DNA from: Onchocerca lupi
Taxonomy: Eukaryota > Nematoda > Chromadorea > Rhabditida > Onchocercidae
Reading direction: 5' to 3'
NCBI GenBank assembly: GCA_028564675.1
Contig: JAOVVO010000057.1
Coordinates: forward strand, 1-64,000
Length of the DNA: 64,000 nucleotides
Every line of letters begins with the position of its first letter. Position 1 is the first letter of the stretch. The translations under genes were made by a program, and so were the position numbers. The notes under the pieces are model-generated. The model worked only from the letters and a program-made list of their open reading frames with translations, had not been told where the DNA came from and ran no database searches. This document shows positions 50,244 through 61,919 of the stretch, one piece after another.

Positions 50244-53200
50244 CTATGTTTCAAGAAAATTGAAGAATTTTCCTCTCCATATAACGGATCCATGCTCGTT
50301 ATACTCTGCTTTTGAAACAAATCTGAAATTTAAAGAAGTTAATCATAAAATATTTCCAACTGGAAAAAAAGTTCGGAAATAAAAATTTATTTGACTTGCA
50401 TGATATCTGAACCGCTCCATTAAAAAAAAATCATTTGAATTACAAAAATTTAATTTGCTCATTTTTTTTTTTCTTTTATAGAAAGAACTAAAGCGGACTT
50501 ATTATCCCAAGCACCAAGTTTTACTGCATTTCGTCCACAATGCCAAGCATATGTTATAGGATCAGCAACGTCCCTTAATTGTATATCATAAATTTGATCC
50601 ACGAATGGTCGTAAATCTCGAACACTAAAACTTAGTCAAATAAGTGGCATGAAAATGTAAAATATGGATATTTAGCGTAACAATGATCTCCGAGGCACTT
50701 TAATTTTCAATCACTAAGTTTTTTTAGAATAATAAGACTGGAAGATTGCTAAGACTTATTTTTAAAATTTTTGGACTTTTACAAAACAAAAAATTAAAAT
50801 TGCTAAAAACCTACACTCGTTTTTTGAATCCGGGGAATAAAACATTACCACCACAAAGTACAATGTTATTTAACAATCGTCCTCGCATTCCTTAAAGAAA
50901 AATACAGACTTTTTAAGCGTTTGCAAATTAATATACCAAAAAATGAAAAAAATATTTTGAGGTAAGAATTTCACAGTAGTCAATATTTCTAAAAAATATT
51001 TGGAATCTTTCAAAAAAGATACCATATGGACATTTTTTCACAGCTGTTGCAATAGCTTCTGGTATCCCCATTTGTGAAATTCCAATGTCCGATGGTGAAA
51101 AAAGTGCTTCGGGTATTGCAAATCTTTCTACATTTACTCTCAATTTCTGCAGATCATCACAAACATTATCTTCAGGAATACGCATAAATCCACGATTATG
51201 GGCATTGAAATCTGGAAGCACGTAATCCCGAACAATGGTATTCTCTTTTCCTCGGCACCTTAAAAAAAAGGAGATTTAATATATGAAATATGAACTCTAT
51301 AACAAAAATACAAGGTTTAAAAGTTCTCAGAACATACAAAATATCTTAAGTTTTAAATGTAGAAACAAAACAGCAATTTTAGTCAAATTTTACAATCAGG
51401 ACAAAGCTGAAGCAGCATTATTTATATCGGTAAATCGGTAAAATTGACATATTTTATAATATATGATAGAATAATCAAAATATTTATATAACAAATTTGT
51501 AATATTTCACAGTCAAATGAATCAATTATCTATATTTTATTCTTTACTTTGACACAAAAGCCTTTGTTTTCTCATCTTCCAATCTGCTAAAGCTTACGTG
51601 AGTTGTCTAAAATATAGTAAACTATGTAAATTGCATAGAATGTTGTGAAGACTGAAACTTTATGTGTATTAGGATTGTAAGTATTTTCTACCTCTTATCT
51701 TGATGACCAAACCCATAACATATTATAAGTCATCGCCTGCTACAAGACTGAGGATTATCAATATAAAAAGAAGCTAGCTTCTAGCGACCATCGTTTCAAT
51801 AGTGAATCAGTAATCATTTTTTTCATTCGCTTCATTACATTCCGTCCTTTTTTACTGCTTTGCTTTATCATTAAAAGAGCCTTCAAATTTTTTATCCCAA
51901 TATTTAGATAAAATCTCTACTCAATTACGGGTGTATTATCGATATTCATCACTTTATTGTAGTTGCGGCAATGAAAATTTTCACCACATCAGACTTCATT
52001 GCACAACGCATTTGTCTGTATCAAATCCAAATCCAAGCAAAAGCCTTTCTCAAAATTCTCTTTCGCGATAATTTAGGTAACAATTTTGTTTTAGCCAGAA
52101 AGCATGACAAAACTGTTTTTTGCTGCATGCATTAATTTCTTTGGAAACATTTCATTCTATTCAAAACAGAAAATGATAACCTTTTTATATGATATCAACA
52201 GAAACATGTAACAAGTTTTACTTATCCCAAAAAATTTTTCATATTTTTAAAAACTTACTTAGCAATTTCCATGTATTTGACAAAATCATCAGCAACAAAG
52301 CAAATGTCTTCCTTGCACTCATTCATAACATATGTTTCTTCCATCACATTTAACTGCCTATATGAGATCCATTCTTTCAGCAAATTAGTTAAAACTTTGC
52401 CGCCAATATCAATTCTGAAGTTCAAAGAAACAATATGACACAAAAAAGAAAAACTGAAAAGTTATAATAGAAACTAAAACAAATTATCTGTGCCCTATTT
52501 TCAGTTCATTCTAAAATTCATCCCAAACACAAATGTTTTAACAAGAAAAAAAAAAACTAATCTATATTTCCTTAAAAGTCAAATCAAGTTGTGAAATTTT
52601 CAGTCAAAAAATTTAAACCAACCTTAAAATACCTTCTCGAATAACTTTTCCATTATAATAAGGTACAATATGCGTAAATGAAAAACCTGTATCTATGACA
52701 ATACAACAAAGTTGATCCTTGTAATCTTGTGACACTGTATCAGCCATTGCAATAAGTGAAGAAGCTTAAAATACGAGTTTCAAATGAAAGAAATACTTTC
52801 TTTATGAATTTCTATTTGACAAAAAACACACAGAAGAATACCAAGGAAAGTTTTCAGATTTAATCCAGATCCAAACTACATCAAAATATTTCTATTAGTC
52901 CACAGAACTACTTACCACTTGTTTTGGTAACTGAATGAAATCCATATTGCTCGAAGAGTATTTCATCCGATAAATCCCGGATTGCTGGTACATTGTAAAT
53001 AGTATCAGTCATGATAATACGAGTATCGGAAAATGAAACATTCAACGCATTTTTTCCAAATACTCTGTCCCATATTTGCTGTTCTACGTCCCAATTCACT
53101 AAAACATTTCTGGTATAAAAAAATTACATTTGAATAAGATCTATTCCAGAAAAGCATATATCGTTCTATCTGCTATCGAGATCAAATTGCTAAAAGCAAC

Positions 53201-53640
53201 AATACTGACCAATATATCCTTTTTCAGCTGGAGTAAGAAAAAATATGCTCGAATGATCATGACATTCTTCAACTTCATCTGCCACATAAACCCTCTTACG
53301 ATCAGTTTTCGTCTTAATGATACAGTTTGGGAATAGTCTAAAATCAATCATAGAAAATTCTCTTAAATAAATTCCAATTTAAAAAACACAAGAAAAGAAA
53401 TATTCCTTTCTGGAATATTTTAAAAAAGAAAAAAAAAGGAAATATTTGAGAAATCTAAAATCAAAAAATTTAAATCATTGATTGGAATTATAAAAATTGG
53501 CTCCTTTCTTTTTTATCAAATTTTCATTGATAATGATAAGAACATAGGAATTCTGTTAAACTTTACCTTGGTTGATCGTCAGTTATATAGCCAGCTTTGA
53601 TAGTGCTACAACCATTGTCAAATACTAGCGTATATGACAT
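50244..53640 (-). CDS. arp-6: Actin-related protein 6
   Basis: Nine exons with matching phases: 53640-53567, 53337-53210, 53098-52916, 52764-52623, 52414-52259, 51258-51023, 50890-50815, 50624-50499, 50322-50244; 399 aa (human ARP6 396). It starts MSYTLVFDNGCSTIKAGY, contains AEKGYIVNWDVEQQIWD, CCIVIDTGFSFTHIVPYY, GGKVLTNLLKEWISYRQLNV, RDYVLPDF, PSDIGISQMGIPEAI and NPITYAW-like DPITYAWHCG, the ARP6 pattern of an actin fold with family-specific insertions. ARP6 is a subunit of the SWR1/SRCAP complex, which deposits histone H2A.Z in chromatin. The last exon is short; its penultimate donor is AA/GTCCGC, and reading through instead would give an early stop after a lysine run, so the spliced model is preferred because it restores the conserved C-terminus (YNEHGS). 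The ATG follows TTTCCAG by 16 bases. Confidence 0.96.
51515..52000. repeat. Interspersed repeat copy in an arp-6 intron
   Basis: The intron between arp-6 exons starting 52414 and 51258 holds a copy of the repeat seen at 35285-35440: TGAATCAATTATCTATATTTT, then TCTCATCTTCCAATCTGCTAA and AGCTTACGTG in the same order and orientation. Similarity fades beyond about 51670, with a further short match (TTCATCACTTTATT) near 51950. Confidence 0.45.
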
Positions 53641-56601
53641 GATATCGGAAAACCTGGAAATATTTAGACAGAAATTTCACTCTCCTGGAGTACTTTGTTA
53701 AAAAACGAAAATATAGTAATGTATGACATGTTTCCTCAAAAACAAGTAACAGTTGCTCTAGCTTTAGTAAATCATGTATAAAAAATTATTAAAATAAGCG
53801 CACAAAATATAAACGAAAAATTCAATCTTATGCACATAAACATAAATGAAGTAGTTGAAAGTACTTCATAAAAATTTCAGTACTTCCTAATTTATTTAAA
53901 AGAATTAAGGAGATATAAAATACCCATAAAAGGTTATATTTTTCATCATTCAAGCCAGGAAAATACAAAAATATTAACAGTGATTTGAAAACGCCTGTTT
54001 ATACACAATATTTCGTTACATTTAGATCTAGATAAAAATACCAAAAATAAAACAACATGCAAAGGCGTTTGCTCTCCTAGAATATACCACAAGTATTTCC
54101 ATAACTGAGAATAATTTCAATTATTTATACGAGAAAAATGTCGATTATGTATGAAAAAGCATTCAATAGATTCAGTTTCTCAATTTCTGCACTAATTGCT
54201 CCTTTCAAGTCCAGCTCTGTTCAATTTCCGACTTATAAAACATTGAAATCCACAAAAAGACTAAGCAATTCAATCATAAAAATAATCACGGATAAATAAT
54301 GCTCTATTCGAATTCCACGAAACAATACATGAAAAAATTAATGAGAGAGAATTTGCGAGGTCAATCTTTTCTTTCATTTGAAGCAAAATGAAACGATATT
54401 TGTGCTTACCAAAATGTTCATCTTACTTGTTTCTCCACATTCAGGAAAAAGTGACCAAAAAGAAACAATTTCCATCACGGTCCAGTACAACTGATAAATG
54501 TAACCATATCTTTTTGAAAAAGCAAAAAGATACCAGAAGTCATTGTCATGCTTCGCTATTACACTTCTTCCACTCGTTACGACAAATATTAAATCTAAAT
54601 GTGTTGCGAAATGACGGTTTAATCAGAGAAAAAAGCTCCATATTTCGATTTCATGAGGATGAACTAAATGATAACATATGTTTATTTTATCGTCCTGAGA
54701 AAGCATCTATATTGACAATAAATAGAAAAAAAAAATGCTCAGTACATAATTTTTAAATGACATTGTAAATTTTAGTTTCATAATAATTGAAAAAAAAAAG
54801 ATTGCATGGTAGTAAATTATAAGCGGATAAGCTCCGATTTGAAACCATTTTTAAGTGAATTTGAATAAACGATTGAATAAAGAATCATTTAAAAACGAGA
54901 ATGGACGATTAAGAAGAAAAACATTAAGATAATTAAGACAATAATAATTTTATTTGTCATGCAATAACTGAGAGTCGTTAGAGAGATTGGTTTTTCATTA
55001 TACCATAAGATTTTCGATCTTCACTTAATTTATAATATCGTTTATTTTTCGTATTTCAACAGCTTCTGGATCAAGTTAGCATTTGATATCATCTAATGTA
55101 AAAAATAACGACAAAATCAAAAGTCATGCTTTTATTGGAAATAAATAGTGATACCAAAGATATTGCTATATACTTCTATAAATCCGTGCACAAATCCACT
55201 GATTGATCTTTTTGCCTATTTAGCTCCAAGATCAATATTTCCTAATATTCGTTAAAATATAAATAATTAAAAAAATGCATACATTTAAAACGTATATATC
55301 AATCCGTGAAAAGCTGCAAGTATATTATTTATGCTTAAATGTATTTTTGAATAGGCCTTCAAGCAATTGAAATTATTTACTAATGGCTCGTTTAGAGATC
55401 AACAAAATGTGCATTTAAAAAACCATCTAGTGAGGAGAGTGAGTATTTATGGAAACAAAATACTTGACAAAAATAAGACTTTCGTTTTAAATCTCCAATC
55501 TGTTAATGGAAGCAGTATTCAAAGACATCAATAATTTACGTCCGTAACTATATCCACTTTGTATATTGCCCATCTGCAATCAATAATTCAGCGAGAGTTT
55601 TTCCTATTTAACTACGAGACCATGAAAATAAAGGCAAAAATACACAGAACAAGATAACATTATATCTAGAATTGCTAGTAATATCTAAAAATTCATTCGA
55701 ACCGAAAATCCAACTGACAAATATTAAAATAATACTTCGATTTAGTGACAACTGATGTTGGCGAGTATATGGAAACTGAAAGAAGAAAGATAAAATTAAC
55801 TCCCCGTAAGAACTGCCATTTCTTCAACCACACTAAACCTTCCAAATCCTGACAAAAATCAAATTCTTGCAAAATGATTATTTTAGTGTAACAATCAAGC
55901 GTTTCTGAACCCTCTTCGTATATTACAGCTTTATAGCAATAGATAACTCATTTAGCACTCTGCATCAGCTCGTACTTGCATAGTTCTCAATTGCACACTT
56001 GCGAAGGCAGTTGTGTCCATCGTTATTATTTCGAAATTCCAAATTACTAAAAATTCATTAATGATCCTTTCTAATTGCATCTCAAGGCTTTACTTGAATG
56101 CAACGGCCATGTTTTTTTGTTAGGTAAAACGCTAAGATTTGATTTGTTTGTTGTTGCCATCGAAAAAGCATGAATGTTTCGAATGGAAATTGTGTAAATA
56201 GTATATCTTCCTTTGTCACATTCATTTATTTCAATCTCCATCCGTATTATCACTATTTTAGATCGCTAAAGTTTTCCTAAATTCCCGGAACTAATTTTTT
56301 AACGGATTGATCTTTGATGTTTGCGTTGTTAAATGATCAAGTGATGAAAGTGACTTTACTACTGTGAAAGTTCCTTTTACACTTGACTACTATGAATGTC
56401 CGCCTTACATTGTCTTCGATTAATATGTTATCAGTATGATATCATTGTTATTATTTGAAGAATAATAATAACAAGATTTAGGTATAGAAGAATAATAACA
56501 AGATTTTATATCGCAACATTTTAGAGTGATTCAAATTCAGAATCGAAAGTTTTCAACTGTTTTTCAGATTTTCTTGATTGTTAATTCCAATCATATCAGA
56601 A
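53641..56601. other. Intergenic DNA between divergent arp-6 and rab-39
   Basis: About 3 kb separates the two divergently transcribed genes. A 122-codon plus-strand frame at 54388-54756 has no recognisable family, no membrane segment and no splice partner, and I treat it as chance. Short AATAATAACAAGATTT duplications occur near 56460-56505. The promoters of both genes should lie here but no motif stands out. Confidence 0.5.
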
Positions 56602-58231
56602 ATGCTGACGGATGCAAGAAAGGATAACATGGAGACGCCAGATTATGCTCTGATGTATCGTTATCAATTTCGTATAATACTGATCGGTGATTCGACAGTT
56701 GGAAAATCCAGTTTGCTTCGATATTTTACAGAAGGAAAATGTGCAGAAATTTGTGATCCCACAGTTGGTGTCGATTTTTATGCCCGAATGGTAGAGGTTA
56801 AACCAGGATATCGAATAAAGTTACAACTTTGGGATACTGCTGGACAAGAAAAGTTCAGGTAGGATGAGTCGATGATAAGCAGATCATTCCAAATATTGTG
56901 AAAGATGGTCGAAGCTAGGATTGTTTTAGTAATCTTCTAATTCAGAATTATTGGGATACTATTAATATTATTCGAATTAAGAGTGTTGAGCAAGTCTGAA
57001 TTTTCCGCCTAGATATTTTCGTAATACATCATAGATGGCTTATTGATAACCAGAAAGTACGCTGAATCTGTTGGTTTGGAAATGAATTCCGTTCCTAAGC
57101 ATCTTTTTTTGGTAAAGCAGATCTCAATATAGGTTATAATTTATCATGGTGATCACGATCTCTAAATTCGATGGTAACAAATTTTATCTGTTTCACTTCG
57201 GCTTTCATTACTTATTAAAATATTTCCTTTGCCGAAGGAACAAGCAATAAGTGCATTTCTGATCAATATTAAAATATATCCTTTGCTGAAGGAATAAGCA
57301 ATAAGTGCATTTCAGATCAATAACACGTTCATATTATCGTAATTCAGTGGGTGTTATTGTTGTTTATGACATAACAAATCGATCAACCTTCGAACATGTT
57401 GCACAGTGGCTAAAAGAAGCAGAACAGAATGTTGGCGGTCCACAACCAAATAACTGTGTTTTTCAACTCGTTGGCCATAAAGCTGATCTCGATGATAAAC
57501 GTGAGGTACGGCACAAGTCATTTTGTAAATAGGTAATTGTTAACTCTAGTAATATATCCTAATAGATTCATGGTTCTTCGTAACTTTTGTTGGAAGTTCG
57601 TTTAAATCAAGTTACCTATTACTTTTTATTTCAATAGTTATGAGCTATATCAGCATTATTTAATATATGTTCATCCATAACAAAATGCCGATGAGATATT
57701 AAAAACTGTTCTTGATGGAAATTTCAGAAAATATTTTTTGTTAATAATTTTGTTAATTGCTACCATAAGCTGTTTCTTTTGATTCGATTCTGATGGAGGA
57801 AAATATTTCATTTTCCAGGTAATGTATGAAGAAGGCGAATATTTTGCCAAATATAACAAAATTAAGTTTTTGGAAACTTCAGCAATTACGGGCGAAAACG
57901 TGCAGGTCACTGTTATAATTATGTTTTTTGATAGCTTAGAAATTATCATGGAGACGACAAAAAAACGGTGGCTGTAAAGATTGAGTCAAACTATATACCT
58001 ATTTCATTCATCGCAGGACGATTCGAAAGTATTTGTTTTTATAATTTGATGAAGCTTGATTTGAATTTTCAGGAGTCATTTAAAATGATTGCACGAGAGA
58101 TCTGCAATCGAATCGAAAATGGGCAGTTGCGTGTAGTTGATGGTTGGGAAGGTATCCGAAGCGGTATGATGGCAAGGTCATTATCACTTTCGGAAGGCTC
58201 TGAGGCACCATATTCATCTTGTGCATGCTAG
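56602..58231 (+). CDS. rab-39: Rab GTPase, Rab39 type
   Basis: Four exons: 56602-56858, 57316-57505, 57819-57905, 58073-58231; 230 aa. The G1 loop GDSTVGKS is at 29-36, the effector region has DPTVGVDFYAR, G3 is WDTAGQE (76-82), G4 appears as GHKAD and G5 as ETSA. SITRSYYRNSVG and DGWEGIRSGM are Rab39-specific, and the C-terminus CAC provides the geranylgeranylation site. G4 starts with His instead of Asn, as in vertebrate Rab39 (GHKCD). Rab39 proteins act in endosome, Golgi and autophagosome trafficking. The start is chosen because the acceptor CATATCAG ends two bases before this ATG; an in-frame upstream ATG at 56578 would be removed by it. Another ATG at 56629 is closer to the vertebrate N-terminus. 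Intron 1 contains a 54-bp duplication that includes the acceptor. Confidence 0.96.
57214..57322 (+). repeat. 54-bp tandem duplication spanning the rab-39 exon 2 acceptor
   Basis: Copy 1 (57214-57267) and copy 2 (57268-57321) share ATTAAAATAT..CCTTTG.CGAAGGAA.AAGCAATAAGTGCATTTC. In copy 1 the acceptor position reads TTTCTG; in copy 2 it reads TTTCAG and is followed by exon 2. The duplication carries a few bases of exon sequence (ATCAAT). Confidence 0.85.
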
Positions 58232-60086
58232 TTTCACTCAATAGTATTTCTCTCGCTATTGTATAAAAAAATGATTCATTTGTTTTATTCAACTAATTCT
58301 CTTTTTTTTTTTTTCTTTTTTTTTTTATGAACGATGTTTCTGATTTATTTACCTGCGCTTTTTGCTATAAATAATCGAAGTTGTGGGAATAGTGCCAAGA
58401 TATTTTTTTTTTTCAAATATATATAATATACACTTTTTTAAAGCCTTTAAAGGATATTTTAAAGTTGACCAGAAAATCAAGTAACTTATTAATTAATAAG
58501 AAGTAAATAAATCATGTCATAAAAGTGATTCTTAGATTAAAATTTTCATCACTGTTTATCGAATAGTTCTGTTTAAGAGACCTCAACTTTTTTTTTGAAA
58601 TAGTTTAAAATATTCTTTGTTTCGATCTACAACACTTTTCTTAATGTATAGCTAATATTGTTTTAAGTACAGTGTAAAGTTTGTCTGAGTGTGTTTATGC
58701 TGTGTAATGTTTTTCTTTTTACGAATTTCCAGTTTATTATCTTTATAGATTTATTTTTTGCTCAATGTTTTTGTGCCTTATTCTAATGAGAAAGAAAATA
58801 TCAATTTTATCTTGTTTCTTATCGTTCAAGATAGAAATAATTGAATTTCATGAAATGATTTGACTGTTGTGCATTTTCTTTTTATTAAACATTTCTATTT
58901 TTTTGTAACAGAAATGTTTTTCGGACAAATTTTTCTGGAATTCGAAGAATTTGATGGGATTCTATTTATCGATTATGAGGAGGATTGCTACATTCAATAA
59001 CCAACCTTCATTACTTGATTCATTGACGGTTTTAAATTTGGTTTTTCAGTTGCAATATGGATTCGATTTTCTTTTTGATGTGTTCTGTGTTTATAAATAC
59101 ATTCTTGCTATGAAACCTTTCGTTGATGATTGTTTTTTTGATATAATGTTCATATGTAGTATTTGCGCTCAGAACTCAAATAAATAAAGACGCAAAATAG
59201 TCGTCGTTTATCACGTCGTACAGTTAACTGACTTAATTTTGGTTGCTTAAATTTGATGTGAGTAGATATCTTCAAGCGGAATAAATTTTGGAAAAATGAA
59301 TTAATTGTAAATTAATTTAAATTTCAACTGAGAGTGAACCAAGTATCAAGGAACAAGGAGTCCTTCTGCTCTGTATGGTATAAAAATTTTTGTTTTTTAA
59401 TTATTGTTGCAATGATGATTGGAATAAAATTGTTATCTTTTGCATAAGATGAACCATTGGTGTGTCCTCTTTCCTTCATTGAGACCGACTCATCTTTTGA
59501 TGTCTAGATACTTGTACAATAGATAGAATATGATGCTTAATCCATTCAAATAAGCGAATATCAGAATAGGGAAGGGAGCATCTGTTTAGAAAACATTTAT
59601 TGATGAAATGAGAGCATATCTAGATGAATTGGTAGATTTATGATACCATTTTCAGAAAACATCTTACATATAAGTTCCATCCTTTAATTCTTAATTTTTC
59701 ACTTGTGGAGATTGATAGCGAAGAACTGCTGAATAGTGCTTTTTAACAGTATGTTGCAGATAGTAACTTCTCGTTATGGTGCCGAAACTAATAAATTGAG
59801 GAAAATTGGAGTATAAGAGAATAGAATAGAAGTTTGTCATTAGAACGAAAAGCTGTTTCGCTTCTTTAGAAGTTCCCAGTAAGGATCGCTGTTATAACAG
59901 CAGTAATGCAGAACTCGGTTACTCGGAATATATGCGAAAGTATACTTAAATACGCATTAGGCAATCAAGTAGCAGAACAGAACTGAAATATATATATACA
60001 AGCATACAGTAATGGAAGTATGACATAAATTTCACATTTTCTATCTTTGTTTAGTCTAACTTTATTCCATTTGATCTATAAAATAT
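58232..60086. other. 3' flank of rab-39 and intergenic DNA
   Basis: A T-rich stretch follows the stop codon (58302-58325), and AATAAA occurs near 58506 as a possible poly(A) signal. A 78-codon frame at 58951-59187 has no family resemblance. No other gene seen. Confidence 0.5.
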
Positions 60087-60960
60087 TTGGTGACCGTTGC
60101 ACTGAACGGAATAAAGAATCACGAACAGTTGCTCAAATTATGTGATTCAGTGGTATATGTCATCAATAATCTACCTTCTAAAGTTATTTCGATCCTAGAG
60201 TGTTCTAGGTTCTCACCTATTGCTCCTAGTTGTCGAGGAACTCTTTCCATCATTTCAACCACTGCTTTTCATTTTTTATCGTTTCCTTTGATAGAATGAA
60301 ATTCATTGTATAGCAGTTTAGATTTGCCATATTTTTCAGTTAATACCTTCCTTATCAATTCGTAATTCTCTGAGGGCAATGTCATATCCTCTCATAGCTA
60401 ATAAAGCATCTCCTGTCAGATATGAAATCAAATAGTTCAATTTTTGGATATCTGGGATTCTTCGGAGATGAACAGCGTGATTGAAGCTGCTCTAGATTCT
60501 CCGTAATAACTCTGGATCGCCAATGAAGTTGGCAATGGTATTTGTAAAAAAATTCAAATTTATATTTGCATGATAAGTGGGTAATCTCTTTTTGCAAAAT
60601 TGGCTCTCTGTATCTATTTGATTCAAATATCAAAGCACTACATAATCATTAATATATATATTTTCAAAGTAATAATGGCTTCTTTCCCATTACTAAATTT
60701 AAGATATCCTTTGTGTTACGGACCATTTTAGCATATTCCTCTTCTTTTGCGCTGTCGACGTTCCAACCAATTGTAATTACTGATTCGCGCACACCAGTTA
60801 GAAGAGTTCGGGGAGTTTGACTTTCTCCGTGATGATCAGCAAGTTGATTTAGTATTGTTATTTCAGTTCGCTGAAAATTTCAATCTGGTGGTATTAGATT
60901 GAGTTCGTTTACTTCGTTGAACTTTAGGAATTTCTCTTTCGTTGGTTAAATTTCTTTAAT
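60087..60960 (-). pseudogene. Second, more decayed BEL/Pao gag relic
   Basis: On the minus strand the same order of motifs as at 35986-36750 is recognisable: an IPDIQKLNYLISYLTGDALLA-like stretch (IQKLNYLISYLTGDALLAM) and further charged sequence upstream, but with many stops and frame shifts. It diverges strongly from the first copy. No pol sequence is present downstream in the window. Confidence 0.65.
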
Positions 60961-60978
60961 CCAAATTTGTAGATATAC

Positions 60979-60994
60979 CCCACTTCCGGCACCA
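60979..60994 (-). other. Possible primer-binding site of the second BEL/Pao relic
   Basis: The minus strand reads TGGTGCCGGAAGTGGG, starting with TGG and resembling the TGGTGCCCGAGGTGAG site of the first relic. It lies 10 bases from the LTR-like end. Confidence 0.4.
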
Positions 60995-61004
60995 ACATTA
61001 ACAC

Positions 61005-61323
61005 TGTCGAGTAATTTGAATAATCCCATAAAAGGTTTTTTCCTTTTTATATGCATGACTCTAACTCTTTATATGGTGAAAATTAGCTTACAAATTTTAA
61101 CCATTGCACATAAGCTTGTTATCAGATCTGAAGATGAGAATTAGATAAATAATTCATCACTTTAGGCATCGAAACATTTCTTTTATATTTTTGTGTGATG
61201 TATCATTTGTCTGAGAAATATTCTAAATAAAATACCCTTAATATTACAGATTTCTATACTATAAATTTATTCCAGTCATTCGAGATATTTCTATAATACA
61301 AAAACGCTTAGATTATTTCGACA
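61005..61323 (-). repeat. LTR-like repeat of the second BEL/Pao relic
   Basis: The segment is bounded by TGTCG...CGACA ends as in the first relic, with the inner end next to the primer-binding-like site. It is 319 bp if the outer boundary is right. The body shows no clear similarity to the first LTR, so it may be a different family. Confidence 0.3.
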
Positions 61324-61919
61324 TGTTTGTATATTTTTATAAAAATATTTCGATTATTCCGATATATGTAAGAGAAATTCTACAATACTCTAGCTGTAAG
61401 TCTATATGGAAAATGTACATTCTTACGAATCGAACTATCTGATGTGATAATCCAAAACTGTAAGATTTAGAATTTATTGATATCAAAGACTCTAAAATCT
61501 ATTTACAGTGGTCATTAATCCATTTTTATCATAGTTTTTGTTTCTTCAAATCCATGGATTTGAATAGATTTTTTTGATTTTATAATGACACTCCTTAGTT
61601 ATTCCGAATATAGTAAATTAAAAGTATAACAGAATAACATTTCAGTGTATTACTCTTTCTAGATATCACAAAAAAATTTTTCGAACTGATAACTAGAAAT
61701 ATCACCATCAATTAAAGTCTACTCCAGCAACTGTAATTTAAAGATTTTATTTCGCACTTTTTAAATATTTTTTTTCATATGCAGAAATTCCAATAATATA
61801 AACATCTCAAATATGCAATTGAAAAGATTATCTGAGCAGAGAAAGTATTTATAATAATAGGTGAATTGAGCTAAACAAGACTGATGCATATTTTCGATAA
61901 TTGATTGTGCATTACTGAG
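61324..61919. other. Intergenic DNA 3' of the Asterix gene
   Basis: AT-rich DNA with no recognised feature, probably including the 3' UTR of the minus-strand Asterix gene. Confidence 0.5.

Noticed and set aside
50461..50624. arp-6 ending by read-through into a lysine run and TGA near 50460
   Set aside because: A donor at AA/GTCCGC joins in phase to an exon (50322-50244) that restores the conserved ARP6 C-terminus and gives the expected length.
54388..54756. 122-codon plus-strand open frame between arp-6 and rab-39
   Set aside because: No family resemblance, no acceptor-like site close to the start, no partner exons and low-complexity basic composition; a frame of this length can arise by chance in this much sequence.
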